Positions 1 to 9,925 of a stretch of DNA of 64,000 bases are shown in pieces. Location of the stretch: the NCBI GenBank assembly GCA_963728895.1, contig CAVSLM010000002.1:1-64000 (forward strand), in the 5' to 3' direction. Positions within the stretch are counted from its first letter, which is position 1. Each line of letters opens with the position of its first letter. A model generated the notes under the pieces. The model saw nothing but the letters and a program-made list of their open reading frames with translations. It made no database searches and had not been told where the DNA came from. The stretch comes from CAVSLM01 sp963728895. Its GTDB lineage: Bacteria > Pseudomonadota > Gammaproteobacteria > JBBQDK01. Made by a program: the position numbers and the translations under genes.

Positions 1-1761
1 ACCCCATGCTCGTAGCCTCGCTTGACGAAATTGCGTAAGCAATCCTCGTCCTTGAAGTTCCACCCTCCGAAGAACCGCACGATGGGCCGCGTACCGCTGG
101 TTCCGTAGGTCTCCTTGCGCTTCAGTGCCTCGAAAATGGAATCACGCGAGTTCTCCTCCGCCCATACCACCGAGTGCCCGCCGGTGCTGTTCTGAATCGT
201 CGAGACACGCGACATCGGATAGCATCGTCGATGCCCAGATGTCCGGCCAGTCCGCGTTCTCCGGATGCCAGCCCATCACACCGGTATGCGAATCGGAGGC
301 TGCGACCACGCCCATCTTGAAAGGATTGACGCCGTCGAACGTGCGGTCCTGCGCATACTGGATGCCGTCCTTCCAGACATTGCGCACGAAGGCCGCGGTC
401 ACCGAAGCTTCCGGGGTCGGGGATTCCGCCTTCGGCGGTACCCCCGACGCCGGATGCGCCGCCCAGTGTCTTGGAGTCAGGATCTCGAAGCACAGAACTC
501 GTCGATGGTTTCCGTACCGCTGCCGAAGCGCGGATCGTAGCGACACTCGCTACTGCCCTTGTCCTGATAGATTTCCACCAGCGGCTCCATCTGCGCATGA
601 CGCTTGGCATCCTCGGTGTTGTAGGGGTCGAGGAACAGGGGGAAACAGCGTGGCGGGACCATCTTCCCGTTGGATCAACACGCCGCCGCCGAGATTGGAG
701 TTGTGCGGAATGGTAATGAACTCGCAGTGACTCGCGAGACCTGCGGTGACGTTTTCACCGAACGTGCACTCGCGCTCCAGCTTGTTCCAGAACGGTTGCG
801 GGAGCGGATGATCCACGGGCGTGCCCGGAGGCACCGGCCAGGTCCGCGCGCTGTCCAGGGGCACGGTGGTGCCGACGGTGTTGACCGGCTCACCGACGCC
901 GTCCGGGCCTCCGGTGGTCGGGTTCTCGTTCACGCGCACCGCCATGTCGATGGCAGTGACCGGTTTGCGAACCACGCGATCGTTACGAAAAATCACGTTA
1001 CGGTGCCAGTTGTTGAGCAGCGGTGTTGAAGTGTTCTCGTAAGCGACGAAGGACGTGAACTTGCACTCGCTGCTGCGATCGTATGCCTCCTCCGCGGCCC
1101 GCTGGTGTTCTTCCCAGACGCCGAGCTCTGCCAGATTGCAGATCTCCGGATTCGCCTCACAAAGGGGTAGGCGGGTGTTGGCGCTGAACGCACCGTCGTT
1201 CACCACGGTGAGTTGAGTGAAGGCATCGGAAGCCAGCGTGCGCCCGGCGAGAGGATTGATCGAATGGCCCGGTGCGTAGAAAAATCCGTTGATCATCCGG
1301 CACTCCATGGAAATCCGCTCCGGAATGTCCCTGCCCACGAAGTCCTTGCATATGCCCATTTCGCCGAAATGCTCGGAGTGATCGGTGACCGCACCCCAGT
1401 CCAACGGTCGATCGATGCGCGGGTTGCGCAGCGGATCGAGCGGGTCCTGGATTCCCGAGGGAGAAGGCAGCGGCATGCTGGCTTCGCCCTTGGCGAATGC
1501 GTAGGCGCGGGCAGGCGTATTGCCGGCGGAATATTCGACAAAGCGGATGCTCGCATCGAAGGACAAGCCGGTATGCAGGTGCGTGGTGCCGAACAGCGGC
1601 TGTCGATACGGCTCGTAGTCGTCGCATCGGGGGCGATCCTTCTCGCTTTCGGTGACCTCGAATGGTGGCGAGACATGTCGCGGGGACTTGGATCCGTGGG
1701 CCGCCGCGGAACCGGTGAGAAAAACGGCAGCGGTGAATACGAGCAAACCAGGTAGAATCAT
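1..1761 (-). CDS. DUF3604 family protein (3' end outside window, frameshifted)
   Basis: The N-terminus is a signal peptide (about residues 1-21, ending SAAA), so the protein is exported. The DUF3604 signatures THLHTGLSFD and TDHSEHFGE follow, then EPLVEIYQDKGSSEC and, near the left edge, WAEENSRDSIFEALKRKETY and YGTSGTRPIVRFFGG. The family is common in environmental proteobacteria; its histidine/aspartate motifs resemble PHP-type metal sites but no reaction is established. Reading continues across all three frames: shifts near 640 (a run of five C on the coding strand), near 490 and near 200 break the ORF while family motifs resume at once on the other side, which looks like indel error. The C-terminus lies beyond base 1. 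No partner gene is visible. Confidence 0.82.
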
Positions 1762-2242
1762 GTCATCAGCCTCCCTATAGGCTCCGCCGGCCCGTCGAGG
1801 TCATCGTAGCGGACCTTGGATCCAACTTGGTTTCCCTGTCGCAGATCGACACTCCTGAGACAGTCTCGCTACGCTCCTGCGCTGCCAGTACCGGGGTTGC
1901 GGTTGCGCGGTTCAGACGTCCGGGCGCACGCCGAATCGAAGCGGCGTGCGTAAGTGGAAGCGATTTGATGGTTGTGCATGCCCTTGATCGGCGTGACCGA
2001 CGCTGCGTCAGACGCAGGAAAAAAGGGGATGAAGTCAGAAACCCAAAGCGGGTGGGAGATCGGGGATCTTCGAGTGTTGTTGAGCATCCTGCACTTCCCC
2101 CCTTGATTTCACCGCTTGTAACTGCTCACCCCCCCTGTGCTCCCCTGATCCTCTGACTTGTCGGTACGAGTGCTTGACAACGTAGATATCTGAGCCTACG
2201 CTGCCGGTCCAGACGTTGAGGAAGGATCGAGGTTCGGCAGCG
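1762..2242. other. Gene-free stretch
   Basis: No convincing gene. It separates the DUF3604 start from the methylase and becomes less GC-rich near 2100-2200. I saw no clear IS66 terminal repeat or terminator in it. Confidence 0.5.
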
Positions 2243-2914
2243 ATGGGCAGCTATTTCGGATCAAAGGCGACGTCTGGCTTGTGCCAGCCGATCATCGCCC
2301 TGATGCCGCCCCACGACACCTACATCGAGACCCACCTCGGGGGCGGCGCGATCATGAAGCGTAAACCGCCCGCGCTGCACAACATCGGGATCGACCTTGA
2401 TGCACGCGCGCTCGCGAAGTTCGCGTGCGACTATCCGGTGCAACTGGTTCGCGGTTGTGCGCACCGGTTCTTGGCGCAGTACGACTATCGGGGTCGGGAG
2501 CTCGTCTATAGCGATCCGCCCTATCTGAAGCGCACGCGCAGCTCCGGGCGCCGATACCGCTTCGACTACGAGGAGCAGGACCACGTCGAGCTGCTGACGC
2601 TGCTCAAGAGCCTGCCCTGCGATGTGATTCTCTCCGGCTACCCTTCGCGGCTCTATGACGAGCTGCTTGCCGGGTGGCAGAGCGTAGAGCTGCAGGTGAT
2701 GAACCAAGGCGGCGTGCGCACGGAGAAGCTGTGGTTCAACTTCTCCGTCGAGCGGGTACATTGGGCCCGCTATGCGGGCAAGGACCACACCGACCGACAA
2801 CGCGTCAAGCGCAAGGCCGAGAGCTGGGGCGAGCGCTATCGCGCGTTGCCGCCAGGCGAGCGGTTGGCGGTGCTGGCGGCGATGATGGCCGTTGAGGCCC
2901 ACGAGCGCGCGTAG
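2243..2914 (+). CDS. D12-class DNA adenine methylase
   Basis: Predicted N6-adenine DNA methyltransferase of about 223 residues. The N-terminal MGSYFGSKATSG resembles the FxGxK SAM-binding motif of Dam/D12 enzymes, ETHLGGGAIM follows, and the catalytic DPPY motif occurs in VYSDPPYLKRTR. An in-frame TTG at 2216 would add nine unconserved residues, so the ATG at 2243 is preferred. Such stand-alone methylases are typical of phages and mobile elements; no restriction endonuclease is adjacent. Only 24 bp separate it from the IS66 transposase, so it may travel with that element as a passenger (inference). Target sequence unknown. Confidence 0.85.
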   Translation: MGSYFGSKATSGLCQPIIALMPPHDTYIETHLGGGAIMKRKPPALHNIGIDLDARALAKFACDYPVQLVRGCAHRFLAQYDYRGRELVYSDPPYLKRTRSSGRRYRFDYEEQDHVELLTLLKSLPCDVILSGYPSRLYDELLAGWQSVELQVMNQGGVRTEKLWFNFSVERVHWARYAGKDHTDRQRVKRKAESWGERYRALPPGERLAVLAAMMAVEAHERA

Positions 2915-2938
2915 GCGCCGCCTGCCGAGCACCGCTTC

Positions 2939-4389
2939 GTGGCCAGCGTCAACAAACAGTCTCTGCGCGAGGAGTTTGACGGGCTCAAGGGGCGCTTTGA
3001 GCAGCTGTGCGCCGACGGGAAGATGGGGGGCGAGAGTCGCGCCTTGGTGCAGGCGCTGCTGATGCTACTGCAGCTGCTGATGGCGGTGTTCATGGAGAAG
3101 CACACCACCAAGACGAGCACGAACTCCGCCAAACCCGCTTCGCAAACCCAGAAGGACGAGACCGCGATCAGCCGCCCGGGCACCCACGGCAAAGGCAAGA
3201 CGCTCGATCAGGCGCGCTCCAGCAATACCCGCACCATCGAGACCGTGCAGACCGCCGAGGTCAGATTCTGTGAGCACTGCGCAGAAGACCTCGGCGAAGT
3301 CCCGTGTCGTGGGCACGAACGGCGCACCAGGATCGACGTCGTCTTCGAGAAAGTCGTCACCCATGTTGACGCCGAGATCAAGCGCTGTCCACATTGCCGC
3401 ACGCAGACCCGAGCGCCGTTCCCCGCGGCGTTCTCCGCTCCCTTGCAGTATGGCCCCGGCATCAAGGCTTATGTCCTCAACCTCCTCATCGCCCAGATGC
3501 TCTCGCTCAAGCGCGTGCAGCAGTCGCTCCAGACCCTGGTCGGTCTGGTGATCTCCGAGGCCACGATCCTCAAATATGTGATGCAGCTGCATCAGGCGCT
3601 TGAGCAGTGGGAGCACTCGGCCATCGAACGGCTGCTCACCATGCCCGCCATGCACGTGGATGAAACCTCCTTGCGCGTCGACCGGCAAAACCACTGGATC
3701 CACGTCTGCTCCTCGGGCGACATCACCTTGAAGTTCCTGCACCCAAAGCGCGGGCAAGAAGCGATGCAGGCCATCGGCGTGATCCCGCGCTACGGCGGGG
3801 TGATGATCCACGATTGCTGGGCCTCCTATCTCGCCTATCATCACTGCGGCCACGGCCTGTGTGGCGCACACCTGCTGCGGGAGTTGACCTTCATCGTCGA
3901 CGCTCAAGGCTATGCCTGGGCGGCCAAGATGAAGCGGCTGCTGCAACAAACCTGCTGGCGCGTCTCCCAGCGCAAAACCAAGAAACTGACCCGCCGCGAA
4001 TTCCACAACCTCAGGAAACGCTATCGCAATCTCCTGACGCAGGGCGAAAATGAACTTCCCCCATCCCGCCAAAGCAGAGCGGCAAGCGCGGCAGAATCGC
4101 CAAATCCGATGCCCATAACCTCTGGGAGCGCCTGAAAGAGTACCAGAGCGCCGTACTGCTCTTTGCCAAGGAGTCTCACGTGCCGTTCACCAACAACCGC
4201 GCCGAGCGTGACCTGCGAATGAGCAAGGTCAAGCAGAAAGTCTCCGGCTGCTTCCGCAACCGCCAATACGCCGAAGCCTACTGCCGCATCTCCAGCTACC
4301 TACAGACCATGGCGAACCGTGGATACAATCCCCTGGTCGCTATCCAGTTGGCTCTTTCTGGTCAACTGTATGCCGATAGGGGTGAGTAG
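2939..4389 (+). CDS. IS66 family transposase (one frameshift)
   Basis: DDE transposase of the IS66 (TnpC) type. In order: an N-terminal coiled-coil segment, a zinc-binding region with CEHC and CPHC pairs (IS66 zinc finger), then the catalytic core with HVDETSLRV, MIHDCWASYLAY and HLLRELTFI, and the C-terminal NNRAERDLRMSKVKQKVSGCF signature. GTG start at 2939. The frame breaks near 4063, where a run of five C should be six; adding one C restores continuous IS66 sequence to the stop at 4389. The frameshift is therefore probably a homopolymer error, although IS66 copies also decay naturally. No accessory tnpA/tnpB genes are next to it, so this is either a single-gene relative or a partial element. 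Confidence 0.87.
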
Positions 4390-4616
4390 TTACCACCGCT
4401 TTTAAGTTTTTGTGCGAAGTTTCGTACGTCCCCTCCCCAAAGGGGACGCCGTTCGCACCGTTCTGCCGTGGCCGGGCTTTTTTTCCTGCCGACCATTCGA
4501 ATATAGCAGCGAGCACCGGAAGTGCAACGAAGTGCGCCGGAATGGTGGAACGATCGATAAGCTTCCACAAGGTCGACGCTCGAGGGCTGCTGCCGCGGCC
4601 CGGTCCGTGCTGGATT

Positions 4617-4817
4617 TCAACCATAGTGAACGGCCAACCAGATCGTAATTCGGTCCGGATCCGTCCAGACGACCTTATGCCGGGTGTGTGCGGGGATGTC
4701 TACGTACTCGCCCCGGCTCAAGCGGACGGTGCGCCCATCCTCGAACTCGATGATTCCGCCGCGACACGTAGCCTCGTCGAAGCGAAGCGGACTCGAGGCA
4801 CTGCGCTCAAGGCTCAT
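4617..4817 (-). pseudogene. Cupin-domain protein, C-terminal remnant
   Basis: About 65 residues resemble the end of a small cupin: FEDGRTVRLSRGEYVDIPAH followed by TRHKVVWTDPDRITIWLAVHYG. The paired histidines of PAHTRHKV fit the second metal-binding cupin motif. The first half of the barrel is not recognisable upstream in any frame. The most likely explanation is a gene truncated near the IS66 element. Function not assignable. Confidence 0.5.
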
Positions 4818-5548
4818 CGCGGCGCGACGTTCGGCCGGCTCCTCCCTATCCCCTGTCGCTGCACGCTGATCGCCCTGCCCCGCTTGGCATGTGTCACCCG
4901 CGCGCGGTGTTTGCTGTTCGGTGCGAACAGGCCATGGAGGCGGGTCAGGTTGCCACGCGGCTTGGCTACCAAAGTCGCCAGCCGCTCGGCGCTCGATGGC
5001 GACTTCAACCAGCCGAATGGAGGAAGCCGAGATGGAAGAAGTAGAGTTCCCTGGCGCGCCCCGCCCGCTCCGCGTCGGCGTCAACGCGCCGCAGGAGGTC
5101 GACATCGCCCTTCGGGTCGGCGGCAAGGAAGTCATGGGAGCCCTGAAGCTCTACCTCGACTTCGTCAACCTTCCTGTTCCTGCTGCGCCTCCTCGGTAAC
5201 CGCCACCAGGTGCGTCTTCGCGAGCGTCCCGCCCGGGCGGCATCGCCGTTGCGCGCCGGGGACAGACTCCCAGGGCCGCCGCTGTCGGAACTTAGGGGGC
5301 CGCACGGGGGTCAATCGGGCAAACCGGAGAAAAGCGGGCGCGCGGGCCCGCACCCGAGAGATGCGAATGGCAATACGCGAGGACGCTGGGAGATGAGCCC
5401 GGGCGTTCGCACGATCCTCGTCTTTCATCAGCTCGCTCCACCCTGAGCGGGCGCTCGCGCCTGCCGGCGACCCCGACACCGACTGGATCACCATTCCCGC
5501 CGAAGGCGCCTGCCGCCTTCGGTCGCGAGGACAGCGAGGAGTCCCACG
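4818..5548. other. Gene-free stretch before the MoxR operon
   Basis: No gene I can defend. A plus-strand reading of about 55 residues (from roughly 5031) contains MEEVEFPGAP and is followed by GALKLYLDFVNLP, but it matches no family I know and has no good ribosome site. The promoter of the MoxR operon probably lies here, but I cannot point to it. Confidence 0.4.
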
Positions 5549-6568
5549 ATGAACATTGGCAGCAGCCACCCTGCCGCTGCGCAGGCCGAGCGGGACGAGA
5601 GTGCCGCGCAAAGCGCCTTCGTGCGCCTCAGGAACTATCTCACCGCTCAAATCATCGGCCAGCAAACGCTCGTCGAGCGCCTGCTCATCGTGCTGCTGGC
5701 CGACGGCCACCTGCTGGTCGAAGGCCCGCCCGGTCTCGCCAAGACGCGCGCCATCAAGGCGCTGGCCCATGCCATCGAGGGGGACTTCCAGCGCGTGCAG
5801 TTCACGCCCGATCTGCTGCCGGCCGACCTCACCGGCTCGGACATTTACCGGCCCGAGGAAGGCGCCTTCCGCTTCCAGCGCGGCCCGCTGTTCCACAACC
5901 TGATCCTGGCCGACGAGATCAATCGCGCGCCCGCCAAGGTGCAGTCCGCCCTGCTCGAGGCCATGGCCGAACGGCAGATCAGCGTCGGTGACCGCGAGCT
6001 ACGCGCTGCCGCAGCTGTTCCTGGTGATGGCCACCCAGAACCCGATCGAGCAGGAAGGCACCTATCCGCTGCCCGAGGCGCAGCTCGATCGTTTCATGCT
6101 GCACACGCTGGTCGACTACCCCGACCGCGCCACGACCCTGAAGATCATGGCGCTCGCGCGCCACGAGGCCATCACGCAGCAGGAGCTGCCGCCGCCCGCG
6201 CAGCGACTCGGCCAGGAGACGGTCATTGGCCGCGCGCCGGGAAGTGCTCGACGTGCACGCTCGCCGAGCCCGTCGCCGAATACATCGCCGCGCTCGTCGA
6301 CGCGACGCGCCGGCCCGAGCCCTACAGCGCCCACCTCGGTGAGTGGCTGCGCTGGGGCGCGAGCCCGCGCGCCGCGATCGCGATCGAGCGCGGCGCGCGG
6401 GCCGTCGCCTGGCTCGACGGGCGCGACTACGTGAGCCCCGAGGACGTGCAGGACATCGCCCCCGACGCGCTTCGCCACAGGCTGCTGCTCGATTACGGCG
6501 CGCTCGCCCGCGGCGTCACCGCGCAGGCCTGCGTCGAGGAGCTGCTCGGCAAGGTGCCCGCGCCGTGA
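5549..6568 (+). CDS. MoxR family AAA+ ATPase (frameshifted)
   Basis: First gene of the aerotolerance-type operon. MoxR ATPases act as chaperones with VWA-domain partners, and two such partners lie downstream. Walker A is EGPPGLAKT (about residues 58-66), Walker B is ILADEINRAP, and the MoxR signature ATQNPIEQEGTYPLPEAQLD is present, followed by a C-terminal lid domain ending LLGKVPAP. Single extra bases near 5994, 6228 and 6262 each shift the frame, and removing all three gives one continuous protein of about 339 residues. GTGA at 6565-6568 couples its stop to the start of the DUF58 gene. Confidence 0.88.
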   Translation: MNIGSSHPAAAQAERDESAAQSAFVRLRNYLTAQIIGQQTLVERLLIVLLADGHLLVEGPPGLAKTRAIKALAHAIEGDFQRVQFTPDLLPADLTGSDIYRPEEGAFRFQRGPLFHNLILADEINRAPAKVQSALLEAMAERQISVGDRELRAAAAVPGDGHPEPDRAGRHLSAARGAARSFHAAHAGRLPRPRHDPEDHGARAPRGHHAAGAAAARAATRPGDGHWPRAGKCSTCTLAEPVAEYIAALVDATRRPEPYSAHLGEWLRWGASPRAAIAIERGARAVAWLDGRDYVSPEDVQDIAPDALRHRLLLDYGALARGVTAQACVEELLGKVPAP

Positions 6569-7468
6569 CGCTGCCGGATCTCGCCGAGCTGCTCGCCCTG
6601 CGCGGCGCCGCGCAGGGCCTCGCCCTGCATGCGCCGCGGGCTCGCCCGCGCACCGCTGCAGGGCGGCCATCGCAGCGCGCACCGCGGGCGCGGCCTCGAG
6701 TTTCAGGAGGTGCGTCCCTACGTGGCGGGCGACGATCCGCGCAACCATCGACTGGCGCGTAACGGCCCGCCGCGGCCGCCCGCACACGAAGCTGTTCCGC
6801 GAGGAACGCGAGCGGGCGGTCTGGCTGCTCGCCGATCTGCAACCGTCGTTGTTCTTCGGCACCCGGCGCCAGCTCAAGTCCGCGCTGCTCGTGCGCGCCG
6901 CCGCGCTGCTCGCCTGGACCGCGGCCGTGGGCGGCGACCGCGTCGGCGCCGTGATCGGCGCCGCCCCGACTTTCGCGTCCTCGCGCCGCGCGCGCGCGAA
7001 GCCGGCGTGCTGCCCCTGCTGGCTGCCCTGCTCGAGTCGCAGCCCGCCGCGCCCGGATCCGCCGTCGAGGGCAACCTCGACGCGGCGCTGCAGGCGCTGC
7101 TCCCCCTCGTGCAGCCCGGCAGCACGGTGCTGCTGCTGAGCGATTTCGCCGACGCGGGCGAGAAGACCGAGACGCTCTGCGCGCAGCTCGCCGCGCACGG
7201 CGAGTGCCGCCTGTTCTGGATCACGGACCCGCTCGAGGAGCAGTGTCTGCCCGACGGCCGCTTCCGCGTCGGCCGCCCGGGCCGCCGCGCCCGGCTGGTC
7301 GAGGGCGCGCGCCTGCGCGAGAGCTGGCTCGCCGCATGGCGGGAGCGCGAAGCGAGCGTCCAGCGGCTCGCGGAGCGCATCGTCGCGCCCGCGGCGCGGC
7401 TCGACACGGCCGCGTCAGCGGAGGAGACGTTGCGGCAGCTGCTGCCGCCGAGGCGGTATGAGGCATGA
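6565..7468 (+). CDS. DUF58 domain protein (frameshifted)
   Basis: About 300 residues. The DUF58 hallmark is complete once frames are joined: GRGLEFQEVRPYVAGDDPR, then IDWRVTARRGRPHTKLFREE. A second conserved part reads LLLSDFADAGEK, resembling a VWA fold without a full metal site. DUF58 proteins are nearly always encoded directly after MoxR. The GTG start overlaps the MoxR stop and the stop overlaps the next ATG. Indels lie near 6646 and 6744 (extra C) and near 6965 (one C apparently missing in a C run). Cytoplasmic; precise role unknown. Confidence 0.85.
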
Positions 7469-7948
7469 GGACGGACTGGCTGTCGCAACTCGCGCCCGCG
7501 CACGCGCCGCCCGCGCCCGGCTGGTGGCCGCCGGCGCCGGGCTGGTGGGCGGCGGCCGTGCTCGTGCTGGTCGTCGCGGCCGGCCTCGCCTGGTGGTGGC
7601 GGCGCGACCCGCACCGGCTGCGCCGCCGCCTCGCGCTGCGCGAGCTCGAGCGCATCGAGGCAGCCGATGCCGAGGCGCCGGCCCTCGCGCAGGCCGTCGA
7701 GAACCTGCTGCGACGCTTCGCGGTCGCCGTCTTCGGGGCCGACCGCGTCGCGCGGCTCGGCGGCGAGGCGTGGCTCATCTTCGTGGGCAGCGAGGGCGGC
7801 GAGTTGCTGGCCGGCGATGCAGGCCGGTCGCTGCTCGCCGCGGCCTTCGGCGGGCAGCATCCGCGACGAGCGGGAGCGCTGGCTCACGGGCGCCGCCGCC
7901 TTCGTCCGCGCTGCCGCGCGCGCCCGCGCCTCGAGGAAGGCCGCGTGA
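7465..7948 (+). CDS. DUF4381 membrane protein (one frameshift)
   Basis: Short protein of about 160 residues with the family's proline/tryptophan N-terminus (APPAPGWWPPAPGWW), one transmembrane helix (about residues 27-45) and a cytoplasmic RRDPHRLRRRLALRELERIE segment. The frame shifts near 7855; the correct ending reads RDERERWLTGAAAFVRAA. ATG overlaps the DUF58 stop, and its TGA overlaps the GTG of the next gene. DUF4381 proteins accompany BatA/BatB in gammaproteobacterial aerotolerance operons. Confidence 0.82.
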
Positions 7949-8939
7949 TCCATTTCGCCTGGCCGTGGATGGCATTGCTCGCGCCGCTGCCGTGGCTGCT
8001 CTACCGGCTGCGCCGTGCGGTCGAGCCGCAGGGCGCGATCGTGTTCGTGCCGTTCGCCGCGGCTTTCGGCCCGCAGGCGGCCGGTGCGCGCGCAGGGTCC
8101 GTTCACGCCCGTGTGCTTTTCGGGCTCGTCTGGCTGCTGCTCGTCGGCGCGGCGATGCGGCCGCAATGGCTCGGCGATCCGGTGCCGCGTGCCGACGACC
8201 GGCCGCAGGCTGCTGCTCGCCGTCGACGTCTCCGGCTCCATGGCGACACAGGACATGGCCAACGGCGCGACGCGTCTTCAGGTCGTGCAGCAGGTGGCCG
8301 GCCGGTTCATCGACGAGCGGCACGGCGATCGCGTCGGGCTCATCCTGTTCGGCAGCGAGCCTTACCTGCAGGCGCCCTTGACCTCTGATCTCGTCGACTG
8401 TGCACGAATTTCTCGACGAGGCGGTCATCGGCGTCGCCGGTACGAACACCGCGATCGGCGACGCGATCGGCCTCGCCATCAAGCGGCTGCGCGCCGAGAG
8501 CGGGGACTCGCAGGGTGCCTCGGACGCCGCCCATCAGACTGTGCTCGTGCTGCTGACCGACGGCCAGAACGATGCCGGCGCGATGCCGCCGCTCATGGCG
8601 GCCCAATTCGCCGCCGCGACCGGGATCCGCATCTACACGATCGGCGTCGGCGCCCCGCCGCGGCAGACCTTGTTCGGCCCGGCCGGCAACCTCGACCTCG
8701 ACGAGCCCACGCTGAAGGCGATCGCGAAGGCGACGGGCGGCAAGTACTTCCGCGCGACCGACGCCGCGGCTCTCGCGGGCGTCTATCGCGAGATCAACAA
8801 GCTCGAGCCGGCCGCGGGCCGTAAGCAGTGGCTGCGGCCCGCGACCGAATATTTCTCCTGGCCGCTCGGCCTGGCCCTGCTGCTGAGCCTGCCGGCCGCG
8901 GCCAGCCTCGGAGACCGCGCATGGGCCTTGAACGCTTGA
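7945..8939 (+). CDS. batA: VWA domain protein, BatA-like (frameshifted)
   Basis: Membrane-anchored von Willebrand factor A protein of about 330 residues: an N-terminal helix (WMALLAPLPWLLYRLRR), a second helix (LFGLVWLLLVGAAM), then the VWA domain with an intact MIDAS motif DVSGSM, GTNTAIGDAIG and VLLTDGQND, and a C-terminal helix (WPLGLALLLSLPAAA). These proteins are thought to be adaptors for the MoxR ATPase. Extra bases near 8207 and 8395 shift the frame; the MIDAS residues lie between them and are unaffected. GTG start overlaps the upstream stop. Confidence 0.85.
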
Positions 8940-9925
8940 GCGGGTTTCACTTCCTGCATCCGGCATGGCTGCTGGCGTTGCCGGTGCTCTGGCTCGCCGC
9001 GCTATGGCTCAACGCCCGGCGAGGCGGCGACGGTGCCTGGTCGCGGGTCGTCGACGCGCACCTGCTGCCGCTCCTGCGGCTCGGCGAAGGCGGACGCGGG
9101 TCGTCGCCATGGCTGCTCGTGGGCATGATCTGGACGCTGAGCGTGGCGGCCCTCGCGGGCCCGACCTGGGAGCAGGAGCGCACGCAGGCCTTTCGCGCCC
9201 CCGCCGCCTGGCTGCTGGTGCTCGACCTCTCGCCCTCGATGGACGCCGCCGACCTCGCGCCCAGCCGCGTCGCACGCGCGCGCTACGCGATCGAGGACCT
9301 CCTCTCCGCAGCCGAGGACGCGCGCGTCGGACTCGTCGTGTTCGGCGACGAGCCTCATACGGTGGCGCCGCTCACGACCGACGTCGCTACGATCCGCGCG
9401 CTGCTGCAGCCGCTCGCGCCCGAGCTCATGCCCGCGCCTGGCGACGCGCTCGCCCCGGCCCTCGATCGCGCGGGCCGGCTGCTGAAGGCGGCCGCGAGCC
9501 GTCACCCCGAGGTCATCGTGCTCTCGGACGGCTTCGCCGATCCGGCCCAGGCGATGTTGGCCGCGCAGCGCCTGCGCAAGCGGGGCGCCACGGTCGACGT
9601 CGTCGGCATCGGCACGCCCGCGGGTGCGCCCGAGCCCGACGGCCACGGCGGCTTCGTGCACGACGCGAAAGGCCGCAGCGTCCTGACACGGCTCGAGCCC
9701 GATCCGCTCGAGCGCGTTGCGGCGGCCGGCGGCGGCCGCTACGTGACGCTCGGCGGACTGCCGAAGCTCGTCGCGTCGCTGCAGGCCGAAAGCGCACACG
9801 CGCTCGGCGGCGGCAGCACGGGCGCCGCGAGCATCAAGGTCGCCCGCTGGCGCAACGACGGGATCTGGCTGCTGCCGCCGTTGCTGCTGCTCGCGGCGCT
9901 GCTCGCACGCAGGGGCTGGCTATGA
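8921..9925 (+). CDS. batB: VWA domain protein, BatB-like
   Basis: 334 residues, uninterrupted. Two N-terminal helices are followed by a VWA domain with MIDAS DLSPSM (D at about residue 102), TTDVATIRALLQPL and VIVLSDGFAD, then a C-terminal helix. ATG at 8921 lies inside the end of the preceding VWA gene (19-bp overlap), and its stop overlaps the next ATG, as expected for translational coupling. Paired with the upstream VWA protein, it fits the BatA/BatB pair of aerotolerance operons. Confidence 0.9.
   Translation: MGLERLSGFHFLHPAWLLALPVLWLAALWLNARRGGDGAWSRVVDAHLLPLLRLGEGGRGSSPWLLVGMIWTLSVAALAGPTWEQERTQAFRAPAAWLLVLDLSPSMDAADLAPSRVARARYAIEDLLSAAEDARVGLVVFGDEPHTVAPLTTDVATIRALLQPLAPELMPAPGDALAPALDRAGRLLKAAASRHPEVIVLSDGFADPAQAMLAAQRLRKRGATVDVVGIGTPAGAPEPDGHGGFVHDAKGRSVLTRLEPDPLERVAAAGGGRYVTLGGLPKLVASLQAESAHALGGGSTGAASIKVARWRNDGIWLLPPLLLLAALLARRGWL

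Noticed and set aside
5031..5199. Small plus-strand gene containing GALKLYLDFVNLP
   Set aside because: No ribosome site, no recognised family, and it lies among remnants next to an IS element.
8965..9921. Plus-strand frame running through the BatB gene and into BatC
   Set aside because: Only the part from the ATG at 9922 (BatC) has a signal peptide and TPR motifs. The upstream part is an Arg-rich shadow of BatB.
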